Of a stretch of DNA of 64,000 nucleotides, positions 16,149 to 24,565 are shown piece after piece (position 1 is the first letter of the stretch; every line of letters begins with the position of its first letter). This stretch comes from CAKXIK01 sp050947015 (GTDB lineage: Bacteria > Bacillota > Clostridia > Oscillospirales > Acutalibacteraceae): assembly GCA_050947015.1 (NCBI GenBank), contig JBMNVT010000007.1, forward strand, positions 1-64,000, in the 5' to 3' direction. The position numbers were made by a program, and so were the translations under genes. The notes beneath the pieces are model-generated. The model made no database searches. It saw only the letters and a list, made by a program, of their open reading frames with translations, and had not been told where the DNA came from.

Positions 16149-17000
16149 ATGCCAAAGAAGATCAAAATCATTTCAGACAGCACCTGCGACCTTTCTCCAG
16201 AACTGCAAAAACAGTACGATATTGAAATTGTCCCGCTTACGGTGACGCTTGGCAGCCAGTCCTTTGCCGACGGTGTGAACGTGTTTCCGGACGATCTGTA
16301 CGAATATTACGGCAGAACCAAAAACCTGCCGAAGACCGCCGCGCCGACGCCGGACGAATATGCGCGGCATTTCCGGCGATGGACAAATGCCGGTTTTGCG
16401 GTGATCTGTTTTACCATCAGCTCCGACTTTTCGGCATCGTTTGCAAACGCCAGGCTTGCCGCCGAAGCGCTGCCGGATGTTTATATTGTGGATTCCCGCA
16501 ACCTTTCCACCGGGATTGGGCTGCAGGTTCTGCGCGCCGCCGAGCTTGCCGCCCGGGGAGCCGACGCCGCCGATGTGTTTGCCGAAATTGAAACGATGCG
16601 CGCCAAGGTTCGCGCCAGCTTTATTATCAATACGCTCGAATTCTTGTGGAAGGGTGGCCGCTGCTCCGGCGTGGCGCGTCTGGGCGCAAATATGCTGCAC
16701 CTGAAACCCGGCATCGATGTGACCGACGGGAAAATGATTGTCGGGAAAAAATATCGCGGGGATCTGCGCAACTGCCTGCAAAAATATGTGGAATTCAAGC
16801 TGGGCGGCCGCGACGATCTCGATTTGCATCGCATTTTTATTACACATTCCGGTATGACCGACGAATCCGATATCGATTTGGTGCGCAAAGAGATCCTGAA
16901 GTATCAGCCGTTTGATGAGGTCCTGGTTACCCATGCCGGCAGCACCATTTCAACGCATTGCGGTCCGAATACGCTCGGGATTTTGTTTGTGGTTAAATAA
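16149..17000 (+). CDS. DegV-family fatty-acid-binding protein (second copy)
   Basis: 283 residues, the same length as its upstream neighbour and colinear with it (SDSTCDLSPELQ, VFPDDLYEYY, PKTAAPTP, LWKGGRCSGV, HAGSTISTHCGP). The similarity over the whole length indicates a tandem duplication; differences cluster in the lipid-facing middle, which may mean different acyl preferences. Start at 16149 after GGAAAGGAACC. A terminator follows at 17021. Confidence 0.9.
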   Translation: MPKKIKIISDSTCDLSPELQKQYDIEIVPLTVTLGSQSFADGVNVFPDDLYEYYGRTKNLPKTAAPTPDEYARHFRRWTNAGFAVICFTISSDFSASFANARLAAEALPDVYIVDSRNLSTGIGLQVLRAAELAARGADAADVFAEIETMRAKVRASFIINTLEFLWKGGRCSGVARLGANMLHLKPGIDVTDGKMIVGKKYRGDLRNCLQKYVEFKLGGRDDLDLHRIFITHSGMTDESDIDLVRKEILKYQPFDEVLVTHAGSTISTHCGPNTLGILFVVK

Positions 17001-17020
17001 GTCTCGTTTGAAATTTTGGC

Positions 17021-17065
17021 GGGCGGAGCAGATTGTCAAAGCTTCGCCCGTCTTTATTATTTTTT
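17021..17065 (+). terminator. Terminator after degV pair
   Basis: Arms GGGCGGAGC (17021-17029) and GCTTCGCCC (17041-17049), with one G-T pair, followed by a T-rich run to 17065. Confidence 0.7.
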
Positions 17066-17084
17066 GCTTTTTTGAAAAAATAGC

Positions 17085-17115
17085 TTGACACTTCCCTTAC
17101 GTAAGAATGTAAGAT
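17085..17115 (+). promoter_or_regulatory. MerR-type promoter with 19-bp spacer
   Basis: TTGACA (17085-17090) and TAAGAT (17110-17115) are 19 nt apart; the perfect palindrome CTTACGTAAG (17096-17105) sits at the spacer centre. Long spacers with a central dyad are the signature of MerR-activated promoters. No MerR-family gene is present in the window. Confidence 0.5.
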
Positions 17116-17263
17116 GAGAACAGAACAGCCGGAAAGCCTGCCGGAACCTTGCTTTCACAGGAACGGCGGGAAGCCCGATGCGAGCGGGCGCTCTCAAAAT
17201 CAGGGGAGGAATCGGTGTGGCAAAGAATATTCGGACGATGCCGATTTTCAATACGGATATTGC

Positions 17264-17563
17264 ATGATCTCGTTTTCCGTGGATCGCCGGGTCGGCGGTA
17301 CAGCCGATGAAAGGGAGAGGGTCTTTCTGGAGATCCCACTGCAGAAAGACGTTGCGTGCCTTGGCAGCGCCATATTTTCCGAAGCGGATTATCTGGCGAT
17401 CAGTGCGATCCTGTTTGTGCCGAATGCGGATCGAAATCTGGTGCCGCACCGCGACGACGGGTCCGTTGATTGGGAAGCGATTGCCTTTGACCCGGAACTG
17501 GCAAAGCGTCATGCAAAAATCAACGGAATCAATGCCAAAGGCCGGAAGAAATACCGGCAGTGA
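17264..17563 (+). CDS. Hypothetical protein
   Basis: 99 residues from ATG 17264 (MISFSVDRRVGG), ending GRKKYRQ. The same frame is open back to an ATG at 17114, giving 149 residues, but the extra part looks non-coding. A GTG mini-ORF (MAKNIRTMPIFNTDIA, GGGGAGG upstream) ends in TGA overlapping the ATG at 17264, suggesting translational coupling. The protein has no membrane segment and a basic C-terminus; no family recognised. It lies downstream of the MerR-like promoter. Confidence 0.45.
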   Translation: MISFSVDRRVGGTADERERVFLEIPLQKDVACLGSAIFSEADYLAISAILFVPNADRNLVPHRDDGSVDWEAIAFDPELAKRHAKINGINAKGRKKYRQ

Positions 17564-17584
17564 TCGGGGAGTACCGGGAGCGTA

Positions 17585-17992
17585 TTGCAGGAGGACAAGG
17601 AAGCCGATTACCGGCGGTTCCTTGCCGGCCAGCTGCGGCAGGAAAACCGGGGCTTTATGATAGTCGCCCTGATTGCAGCCGTCAATGTGCTGCTGAGTAT
17701 TGTGTCGCTGGTGAAAGGAAGCGGGAGCGTTCTGACGCTGCTGCTGCAGATCGTTTTTTCCGCAGCGCTGCTGTTCGGGCAAACCTGGGCGCGTATTCTG
17801 TTTATTGCGGGTCTGATACTTTCGGCAGCGTTCGGCGTCAGGATTTTGTTTTCCATTCTGTGGATTGCAGAATGCCCGGCAGGAACCATCGTCCTCTGTG
17901 GAGCGGAAATTGTGTTCAGCGTTGCCGGCGCAGTCGTGCTGATTTGCAGCAAGTCGGTCAAAGAATTCATGTACCGCCAGAAAAACGGGTAA
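17585..17992 (+). CDS. Small integral membrane protein, unknown
   Basis: 135 residues from TTG 17585 (GGGAG close upstream) or 111 from ATG 17657. After a charged N-terminus (QEDKEADYRRF) there are four hydrophobic segments and a short basic tail (SVKEFMYRQKNG). It starts 22 nt after the preceding hypothetical gene, so the two are likely one unit. No family recognised. Confidence 0.55.
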   Translation: MQEDKEADYRRFLAGQLRQENRGFMIVALIAAVNVLLSIVSLVKGSGSVLTLLLQIVFSAALLFGQTWARILFIAGLILSAAFGVRILFSILWIAECPAGTIVLCGAEIVFSVAGAVVLICSKSVKEFMYRQKNG

Positions 17993-18022
17993 TTGCAAAG
18001 ACCAAAGAACGACAAGTTTTTC

Positions 18023-18067
18023 GTCGCTGCAAAAAAAATTAAAATGTCGCTGCAAAAAAAATTAAAA
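18023..18067 (+). repeat. Tandem 22-bp A-rich repeat upstream of 5S promoter
   Basis: Two exact copies (18023-18044 and 18046-18067) of a 22-nt unit starting GTCGCTGC and continuing in A8-TT-A4. It ends 6 nt before the 5S -35 box, where an UP element would sit. Confidence 0.8.
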
Positions 18068-18073
18068 AAACAC

Positions 18074-18102
18074 TTGCAATTTCAAAAAAACCGTGCTATA
18101 AT
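18074..18102 (+). promoter_or_regulatory. 5S rRNA promoter
   Basis: TTGCAA (18074-18079), 17 nt, TATAAT (18097-18102), with A-tracts upstream. Transcription would start near 18110, about 35 nt before the mature 5S end. Confidence 0.75.
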
Positions 18103-18145
18103 ATCATACGTCGTCAAGAGAGATCGCGAGCGACGAATTGAACAG

Positions 18146-18259
<114 letters not shown>

Positions 18260-18268
18260 CATCTAAAG

Positions 18269-18318
18269 AGAACAGTGCCTACCTTATTTAGGAAATGGCA
18301 TCTGTTCTTTTCTTTTTT
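18269..18318 (+). terminator. 5S rRNA terminator
   Basis: Arms AGAACAG (18269-18275) plus GCC pair with GGC plus CTGTTCT (18302-18308), followed by TTTCTTTTTT. Confidence 0.75.
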
Positions 18319-18371
18319 GTATTTGAAAAACGGCCGCTTTGAAGTAATCGAATCTGTTGTGCAGAGAATAT

Positions 18372-18417
18372 AAAAAACGCCGCAGGAAATACATTTGATT
18401 TCCTCGCGGCGTTTTTT
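18372..18417 (-). terminator. trkAH terminator (bidirectional)
   Basis: CGCCGCAGGAAA (18378-18389) pairs with TTTCCT-C-GCGGCG (18399-18411), flanked by A6 and T6, so it can stop transcription from both sides. It separates the 5S gene from trkH. Confidence 0.85.
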
Positions 18418-19871
18418 CAGTTTTCTTTCCATGTCCTGCCGGAGAACAGGACGAGAATCGGAAAAATTTCCAGCCGCCCCGCCAGCATATCGACAATCAA
18501 AACGATCTTTGAAAGCACACTGAAGCTGCTGAAATTTGCGGTCGGGCCAACCGCTTCCATCCCAGGCCCGATATTGTTAAAGCACGCAAGTACTGCGGAA
18601 AAATTGGAAATCGGCGAGAGACCGTCGATGGAAATCAGCAAAAAACTGACAGCAATGATAATGGTATAAGCGGAAAGATAAATATTGGTACGATTCAGAA
18701 TTTTTTCGTCCACAATCTGACCGTCGCAGTGAATCGCCTGAATTTTTTGCGGGTGCAGCAGCTGGCGCACACTGCGCCGCAGTTCCTTGAACAGCAGCAG
18801 GACACGCGCGCATTTAATGCCGCCGCCCGTGCTGCCCGCGCAGGCGCCGACAACCATCAGGCTCAGCAGAATTGCCTTGGAAAAGCTGGGCCACTGGTCA
18901 AAATCTGTTGTCGCGAAGCCCGTTGTAGTCATGATGCTGGAAACCTGAAACGCCGCGTGGCGAAATGTTTCCCGCAGCGTTGGATAAAACCCGCGCAGAT
19001 TCCAGACAATCAGCAGCACGCTGCCGATCGCAATGCCAAAATACAGACGGATTTCCTCGTTTTTCAGCACGCTCCGATACTGCCGCATCAAAAGCAGGTA
19101 ATAGCAGTTAAAGTTGATGCCGAACAGCAGCATGAAAACCGTGCAGACATTCTGCAGATAAGGGCTGTAACCGGCAATGCTGTCGTTTTTAACGCCGAAG
19201 CCGCCGGTGCCCGCCGTGCCGAACGCGGTGCAGACCGCGTCGAAAACCGGCATTCCGCCGAACAGAAGAAACGACACGTTCAGTACGGTCAGCAAAATGT
19301 AGATCAGATACAGGATCTCTGCCGTTTGCCGCATGCGCGGCACAAGCTTGCCGACGTTTGGGCCGGGGCTTTCTGCCCGGAGAAGATGCAGCGTAAACCC
19401 GCCGCCGCTTTGTCCGAAAGGCGAGATCGCCAACAGAAAAACCAGCACGCCCATGCCGCCAAGCCAATGGCTGAAGCTGCGCCAGTAAAGAACCGCGCGC
19501 GAAAGGCGTTCCACCTCCGGCACAACGGAAGCGCCCGTTGTGGTAAAGCCGGAAACGATCTCAAAAAAAGCGTCGATATAAAGCGGGATCTCTCCGGAAA
19601 ACCAGAAAGGCAGGCAGCCCAGCAGGCTGATCACAATCCAGCTAAGCCCCACACAGACAACGCCTTCTTTTGCAAAAAACATTTTTTTGGCGCCGCGGCT
19701 TGCCAGATGCATCGCAGCGGCAACCAGAAGAATGATGCCCATGCTGTAAACAAACGCCATGCTGGTTCGCGGCGTGCCGTCATAAATGCCGAGCAGCAGC
19801 GACGGCAGCATAAACAGCGCTTCCAACATCAAAATCTGGGACATGATGCGTCCCATTGCCTTGTAATTCAT
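18417..19871 (-). CDS. trkH: Trk-type potassium transporter membrane subunit TrkH
   Basis: 484 residues with about ten membrane segments and four pore-loop repeats: TTTGASVV in the first, TAGTGGFGV, TTTGFATTD and the final NNIGPGMEA filter. These Gly-containing P-loops form the K+ selectivity filter of the TrkH/KtrB superfamily. The ATG at 19871 (MNYKAMGRI) is preferred because GGAG lies 6 nt upstream; an in-frame TTG at 19883 is weaker. It starts 13 nt after the trkA stop, forming an operon. With TrkA it mediates K+ uptake gated by nucleotides. Confidence 0.93.
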   Translation of the reverse strand: MNYKAMGRIMSQILMLEALFMLPSLLLGIYDGTPRTSMAFVYSMGIILLVAAAMHLASRGAKKMFFAKEGVVCVGLSWIVISLLGCLPFWFSGEIPLYIDAFFEIVSGFTTTGASVVPEVERLSRAVLYWRSFSHWLGGMGVLVFLLAISPFGQSGGGFTLHLLRAESPGPNVGKLVPRMRQTAEILYLIYILLTVLNVSFLLFGGMPVFDAVCTAFGTAGTGGFGVKNDSIAGYSPYLQNVCTVFMLLFGINFNCYYLLLMRQYRSVLKNEEIRLYFGIAIGSVLLIVWNLRGFYPTLRETFRHAAFQVSSIMTTTGFATTDFDQWPSFSKAILLSLMVVGACAGSTGGGIKCARVLLLFKELRRSVRQLLHPQKIQAIHCDGQIVDEKILNRTNIYLSAYTIIIAVSFLLISIDGLSPISNFSAVLACFNNIGPGMEAVGPTANFSSFSVLSKIVLIVDMLAGRLEIFPILVLFSGRTWKEN

Positions 19872-19883
19872 GCCTGACTCCAA

Positions 19884-21242
19884 TTATTCAAAAATATCGT
19901 TCAGCTGACGCACCACCGCGCTGCTGCTGGTTACAACAATAACGGTGTCGCCGGCCGCAAAGGAAGAATTACCGTTCGGAATTTCCGTTTTTCCGCCCCG
20001 GGTGATGCAGACGAGCAGGATATCCCTGCGCAGCCGGATTTTTTTCAGCGGTTCCCCGCAATGCTGCGTTGTTTGATCAACGGCAAACTCGATCGCCTCC
20101 GCCTTTCCGTCCGCGATAAAATGGACCGCAATGGCTGCGCCCTCCTGATTCTGCATAGCGCGCACATACCGCACAATCGTATTGCAGCAGAGCTCTTTTG
20201 GGCAGATGACGCTGCCAAGGGCAAGACTGTCAATCAGGTTGCTGTTTTCCGCGCGGCCAACCTTCGTGATGACCTGCGGAACGCCGCGGCTGCGGCCGTA
20301 GAGTGAAACGATCATGTTCAGCTCGTCCAGCCCGGTGAGCGTTACCAAAGCGTCACAGCCGGAAATGCCCTCGCTTTCCAGCAGCATCTGACTGCTGGCG
20401 TCGCCGTGCACAATGCTGACGGAGGGAAGCAGCTCGGAAAGCTGCACGCAGCGGTCGTAATCGCGCTCAATCAGCTTGACGGACATTCCCGTTTTCTGCA
20501 GTTGTTCGGCCAGGTAATAACTGATTCTTCCGCCACCGCAAAGCATAACCCGCCGCACCTTGCGCGTGATAATGCCAAGGTTGTGGAGCAGCGCCGAGAG
20601 GTTGTTTGCCGGCGCAGTGACAAAAATTCGGTCGCCTTCCTGCAAAACAAATTCTCCGTCCGGCGCAATGGCTTCTCCGCTGCGCAGCACCACGCACACA
20701 AGCACCTGGCACCGGACAACGGAATTCAGGCTGTTCAGCGGAAGATTGCACAGCCGGCTGCCGGCTTCCACACGCAGCTCGACGATTTCCACCCGACCCT
20801 TTGCAAAGGTGTCACGTTTGAGAAAACCGGGGTATTTCAGCAGCCGGCCAATTTCCGCCGCGGCCTGCCGCTCCGGATTGACAGCCATGGAAAGCGCAAA
20901 AATATCCCGCATCTCATAAATCTGGTCGCTGTATTCCGGGTTGCGGATACGCGCGATGGTGTGCAGCTTCGGGTTTAGTCCGTGTGCTGTGGTGCAGCAA
21001 AGCAAATTGATTTCATCTGCGCTGGTTGCCGCAATGAGCAGGTCGGTTTCCATGATTCCGGCTTGCAGCAGAACATTTTTGGTGGCGCAATTTCCAAAAA
21101 CAGTCATCACATCGTACTGTTCCATCGTAGAATCCAGCACCTGCTGGTTGGAGTCGATCAGCATCAGGTCGTAGCCCTCGGCAGAAAGCTGCCGCGTCAG
21201 CGCGGCTCCCACCTTGCCGTCCCCCGCGATCAGAATTTTCAC
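19884..21242 (-). CDS. trkA: Trk potassium uptake regulatory protein TrkA
   Basis: 452 residues in two RCK halves, each a Rossmann NAD(H)/ATP-binding domain plus a TrkA-C domain. The first begins KILIAGDGKVGAALT, and the second Rossmann motif is VMLCGGGRISYYLA at ~225. The start is GTG at 21242 with AAAGGAG upstream. It is a peripheral cytoplasmic ring that gates TrkH, the next gene. Confidence 0.93.
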   Translation of the reverse strand: MKILIAGDGKVGAALTRQLSAEGYDLMLIDSNQQVLDSTMEQYDVMTVFGNCATKNVLLQAGIMETDLLIAATSADEINLLCCTTAHGLNPKLHTIARIRNPEYSDQIYEMRDIFALSMAVNPERQAAAEIGRLLKYPGFLKRDTFAKGRVEIVELRVEAGSRLCNLPLNSLNSVVRCQVLVCVVLRSGEAIAPDGEFVLQEGDRIFVTAPANNLSALLHNLGIITRKVRRVMLCGGGRISYYLAEQLQKTGMSVKLIERDYDRCVQLSELLPSVSIVHGDASSQMLLESEGISGCDALVTLTGLDELNMIVSLYGRSRGVPQVITKVGRAENSNLIDSLALGSVICPKELCCNTIVRYVRAMQNQEGAAIAVHFIADGKAEAIEFAVDQTTQHCGEPLKKIRLRRDILLVCITRGGKTEIPNGNSSFAAGDTVIVVTSSSAVVRQLNDIFE

Positions 21243-21318
21243 TGTAACGGCGCTCCTTTAATCAAGAAAATAATCCGAAAACGTACAACGGGAAAATAAA
21301 CATTTATAATGCATACCT

Positions 21319-21346
21319 ATCATAACACAGAGCAAGAAAAAGTCAA
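21319..21346 (-). promoter_or_regulatory. trkA promoter
   Basis: Minus strand TTGACT (21341-21346), 16 nt, TATGAT (21319-21324), about 70 nt before the trkA start. Confidence 0.65.
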
Positions 21347-21517
21347 CGCGTTTTCCGCTTTCTCCGGCAAAATCGAGATGTTTTGCGTTTTTTGAACATT
21401 TTTTTGGAATTTCCACACGGTTCCGACATCTCCATTTTGCCTCGGCATGAATTCGCAAGATAACAGCCTGCTTTGTTGTCATATGTTGCGATTTTGATAG
21501 CTGTTTTGCCTTTTCTC

Positions 21518-21546
21518 TTGCTCAACTTAACACAATGCAGTATAAT
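21518..21546 (+). promoter_or_regulatory. rnf operon promoter
   Basis: TTGCTC (21518-21523), 17 nt, TATAAT (21541-21546), 61 nt before rnfC. The interval 21347-21517 between the two divergent promoters shows no further element. Confidence 0.7.
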
Positions 21547-21607
21547 AAACCGGTAGTTCAATAAACAGCGTGACAAATTGCCGACGCTGTAAAGGAGGAG
21601 TTCCCGG

Positions 21608-22960
21608 ATGGAAAAAAAAGGCCTGTTTTTCCCGCGGAAGCCGTTTCGCACGCATGGCGGGGTGCCGGTGCCGCATTACAAAAACACGGCAGATACGGAA
21701 TCCGTTGTGATGCCGCCGCCGGCACAGGTGATTATTCCAATGCAGCAGCATGTCGGCGCTCCGTGCGTGCCCTGCGTCAAGGTCGGTGATACGGTGACCG
21801 TTGGGCAGAAGATTGCCGACAGTGACCGCCCGGTTTCCGCGCCGATCCACGCGAGTGTTTCCGGCAAGGTTTCCCGAATGACCAGAGTGCAGTTGCCGGG
21901 CGGCCAGATGGTGGATGCCATTGTGATCGATTCCGACGGAGAGATGCGCCCCTGCGAAGCCATCGCCCCGCCAGAATGCAATTCGCTGGAAGAGCTGCTT
22001 GCGGCAGTCAGGGAATCGGGGTTGGTCGGTTTGGGCGGCGCGGGTTTCCCGGCCGCTGTCAAGCTGAAAATTCCCGCAGGGAAAAAAATTGACACCATTA
22101 TTGTCAACTGCGCGGAATGCGAGCCGTTTATTACAGCAGACTACCGCGAGGCAATGGAAAATTCGTGGGATGTGCTTTCCGGCGTTTATGCGCTGTGGGA
22201 GATGCTTGGCGTTGACCGTGTGCTGATTGCGGTGGAAAACAACAAGCCGGAGGCAATACGGATACTGACAGATATTGCCGAAAGCGATACGCGGGATCCC
22301 GAAAACCATGTCCGGGTGCTGACGCTGAAGTCGCGTTATCCCCAGGGCGCCGAAAAAGTGCTGGTACAGGCCTGCACCGGGCGAAAGATTCCGCAGGGCG
22401 GGCTGCCTGCAGATGTCGGCTGCCTTGTGATCAACATTACCTCGGTTTCGTTCATCTCCCGCTATCTGAAAACGGGGATGCCGCTGGTTACCAAGCGGAT
22501 TACGGTGGACGGCTCCGCCGTGGCGAATGCGAAGAACGTCATTGTCCCGATTGGAACGCCGATCAAGGACGTTATTGCGTTTTGCGGCGGGTACAGCTGC
22601 ACGCCGGGCAAGCTGCTGATGGGCGGCCCGATGATGGGGATGAGCCTGGTGGACGACAGCCTGCCTGTGCTCAAGCAGAATAATGCCATTCTTGCTTTTT
22701 CGCAGGAGGACGCCGGGCTGCCGGAGGCGACCGAGTGCATCCGCTGCGGCCGATGTGTTTCGGCTTGTCCCATGAGGCTGATGCCGACCTCGATTGCTCA
22801 TATGGTAAAAATGAAGAATGTGGAAGAGCTTCAGGCGCTTAACGTGATGACCTGCATGGAATGCGGGTCGTGCGCCTACGTTTGCCCCGCAAGGCTGCAG
22901 TTGGTGCAGTCCATGAGACTGGGCAAAGGAATGGTGCGCGCCGCTTCCGCCAAAAAATAG
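21608..22960 (+). CDS. rnfC: Rnf complex subunit RnfC
   Basis: 450 residues. The GLGGAGFPAAVKL and NCAECEPF motifs (residues ~140-175) form the FMN/NADH-binding fold shared with NuoF. Two 4Fe-4S motifs follow: CIRCGRCVSACP at ~377 and CMECGSCAYVCP at ~415. RnfC is the cytoplasmic NAD-reducing end of the ferredoxin:NAD oxidoreductase. AAAGGAGGAG precedes the ATG. It is the first gene of rnfCDGEAB, the clostridial order. Confidence 0.95.
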   Translation: MEKKGLFFPRKPFRTHGGVPVPHYKNTADTESVVMPPPAQVIIPMQQHVGAPCVPCVKVGDTVTVGQKIADSDRPVSAPIHASVSGKVSRMTRVQLPGGQMVDAIVIDSDGEMRPCEAIAPPECNSLEELLAAVRESGLVGLGGAGFPAAVKLKIPAGKKIDTIIVNCAECEPFITADYREAMENSWDVLSGVYALWEMLGVDRVLIAVENNKPEAIRILTDIAESDTRDPENHVRVLTLKSRYPQGAEKVLVQACTGRKIPQGGLPADVGCLVINITSVSFISRYLKTGMPLVTKRITVDGSAVANAKNVIVPIGTPIKDVIAFCGGYSCTPGKLLMGGPMMGMSLVDDSLPVLKQNNAILAFSQEDAGLPEATECIRCGRCVSACPMRLMPTSIAHMVKMKNVEELQALNVMTCMECGSCAYVCPARLQLVQSMRLGKGMVRAASAKK

Positions 22961-23017
22961 AGCCGGGTAGACTGCCCGATTAATTTCCCGGTTTGCCGGA
23001 AAGAAAGGATTCGGAAC

Positions 23018-23986
23018 ATGGAAGAAAAGCTCCTCGTTTCGCCCAGCCCGCATCTGCGCGGAAATGACACCACGCAGAAAATTATGCTGGACGTGATTAT
23101 TGCGCTGTGTCCCGCAGCGGCGGCATCAGTGGTTTTGTTCGGCTGGCGCGCGCTTTTGCTGGAGGTCGTCTGCATCGCAGGCTGTGTTCTGGCGGAATTT
23201 ATCTGCCGAAAAGTGATGAAGCGCTCCAATACCATCGGCGACCTGAGCGCCGTGGTGACCGGTCTGCTGCTGGCCTTTAACCTGCCCGTCACGATTCATC
23301 CCGCCATTGCGCTGATCGGCTGCGTTGTTGCCATTGTTGTCGTCAAGCAGATGTTCGGCGGTATCGGCCAAAATTTTGTCAACCCGGCGCTCACGGCGCG
23401 CATTGTGCTGATGGTGTCGTTCCCCGCAGCGATGACCAACTGGGTTATGCCGTTTTATTACCGCACCGGTTCGCTTTCCGATGCGCTGACCACCGCGACC
23501 CCGCTTGCGCTGACAGCCGCCGGGAACACAGAAGATCTGCCGACGGCGCTGCAGCTCTTTTTCGGCACTTACGGCGGCTGCCTGGGCGAAACCTGCTCGC
23601 TGGCGCTGCTGGTTGGCTTTGCTTATCTGTTGATTCGCCGCGTGATTACACCGGTGATCCCGCTGTGCTACATCGGTGTTGTCGCTCTGTTCACCTGGAT
23701 TCTCGGCGGAGACCCGCTGACTGCGGTGCTTTCGGGCGGGCTGCTGCTCGGCGCCATTTTTATGGCGACCGACTACACCACCTCGCCGCTCACTGTTTGG
23801 GGCAAGGTTGTTTTTGGTGTTGGCTGCGGACTGCTGACCGTGCTGATCCGCCGCTTTGGTTCGTTGCCGGAGGGCGTTTCGTTCTCCATTCTGCTGATGA
23901 ATATTCTGGTGCCGCACATTGAGCGGCTGACCCGTCCGCATGCATTTGGCAGCGTGCGCAGAAAGAAAGCGGGTGCGGAAAAATGA
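23018..23986 (+). CDS. rnfD: Rnf complex subunit RnfD
   Basis: 322-residue membrane protein of the NqrB/RnfD family with about nine to ten membrane segments. TTATPLALT (~163-172) contains the Thr expected to carry covalently bound FMN in NqrB/RnfD proteins. Located 57 nt after rnfC; its stop overlaps the rnfG start (ATGA). Confidence 0.93.
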   Translation: MEEKLLVSPSPHLRGNDTTQKIMLDVIIALCPAAAASVVLFGWRALLLEVVCIAGCVLAEFICRKVMKRSNTIGDLSAVVTGLLLAFNLPVTIHPAIALIGCVVAIVVVKQMFGGIGQNFVNPALTARIVLMVSFPAAMTNWVMPFYYRTGSLSDALTTATPLALTAAGNTEDLPTALQLFFGTYGGCLGETCSLALLVGFAYLLIRRVITPVIPLCYIGVVALFTWILGGDPLTAVLSGGLLLGAIFMATDYTTSPLTVWGKVVFGVGCGLLTVLIRRFGSLPEGVSFSILLMNILVPHIERLTRPHAFGSVRRKKAGAEK

Positions 23987-24564
23987 AGAAATTCAATTGG
24001 AAAGAGATCATTCGCCCTGCTGTAACGCTGACCGTTATTTGTTTGCTGATTACCGCGGCACTGGCGGTGACCGACAACGTCACCAAAGGGCCGATTGCCG
24101 AGCTGGCAACGCAGAAGGAGCTGGCCAGCCGGCAGCAGGTTCTGCCGCAGGCGGCAAGCTTTGAAGAGATTGAAGGTACCGGCGAAAACACCGCGCCGTG
24201 CAAAGCGCTGGATTCCGCCGGAAATGTGGTGGGATACGTCATTGTCACCTCAGCGAACGGCTATGGCGGTTCGGTAAAGGTGATGACCGGCATTCAGACC
24301 GACGGCACGGTTGCCGGTATTACCGTTCTGGAACAATCGGAAACGGTTGGTCTGGGCGCCAACTGCGAAAAGGAATCGTTTCGCAGCCAGTTTGAACAGA
24401 AGATTCCGGACGAAGGCTTTTCGGTTTACAAGGCCGGACAAACCGCACCGGAAAACGGTGGCATTGAAGCTATGACCAGCGCGACGATTACCTCGAATGC
24501 GGTGGTCAAGGCGGTAAACAGTGCGGCAGAGGTGTTTCGCACACTGACGAAAGGAGGCAACTGA
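23983..24564 (+). CDS. rnfG: Rnf complex subunit RnfG
   Basis: 193 residues: one N-terminal membrane anchor and an extracytoplasmic FMN-binding domain. The flavinylation motif appears as MTSATITS near residues 164-171, with Thr168 the expected FMN-carrying residue. An ApbE flavin transferase is needed, but none is encoded in the window. Overlaps rnfD by 4 nt, implying translational coupling. Confidence 0.92.
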   Translation: MKKFNWKEIIRPAVTLTVICLLITAALAVTDNVTKGPIAELATQKELASRQQVLPQAASFEEIEGTGENTAPCKALDSAGNVVGYVIVTSANGYGGSVKVMTGIQTDGTVAGITVLEQSETVGLGANCEKESFRSQFEQKIPDEGFSVYKAGQTAPENGGIEAMTSATITSNAVVKAVNSAAEVFRTLTKGGN

Positions 24565-24565
24565 C

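Noticed and set aside
17057..18055. 332-codon minus-strand frame across the small unknown genes
   Set aside because: Cys/His/Arg-rich shadow that overlaps the MerR-like promoter and the membrane protein gene; no start site or motif.
21527..23053. A 508-codon minus-strand frame opposite rnfC
   Set aside because: His/Arg/Asn-rich shadow translation; rnfC and its promoter occupy the plus strand.
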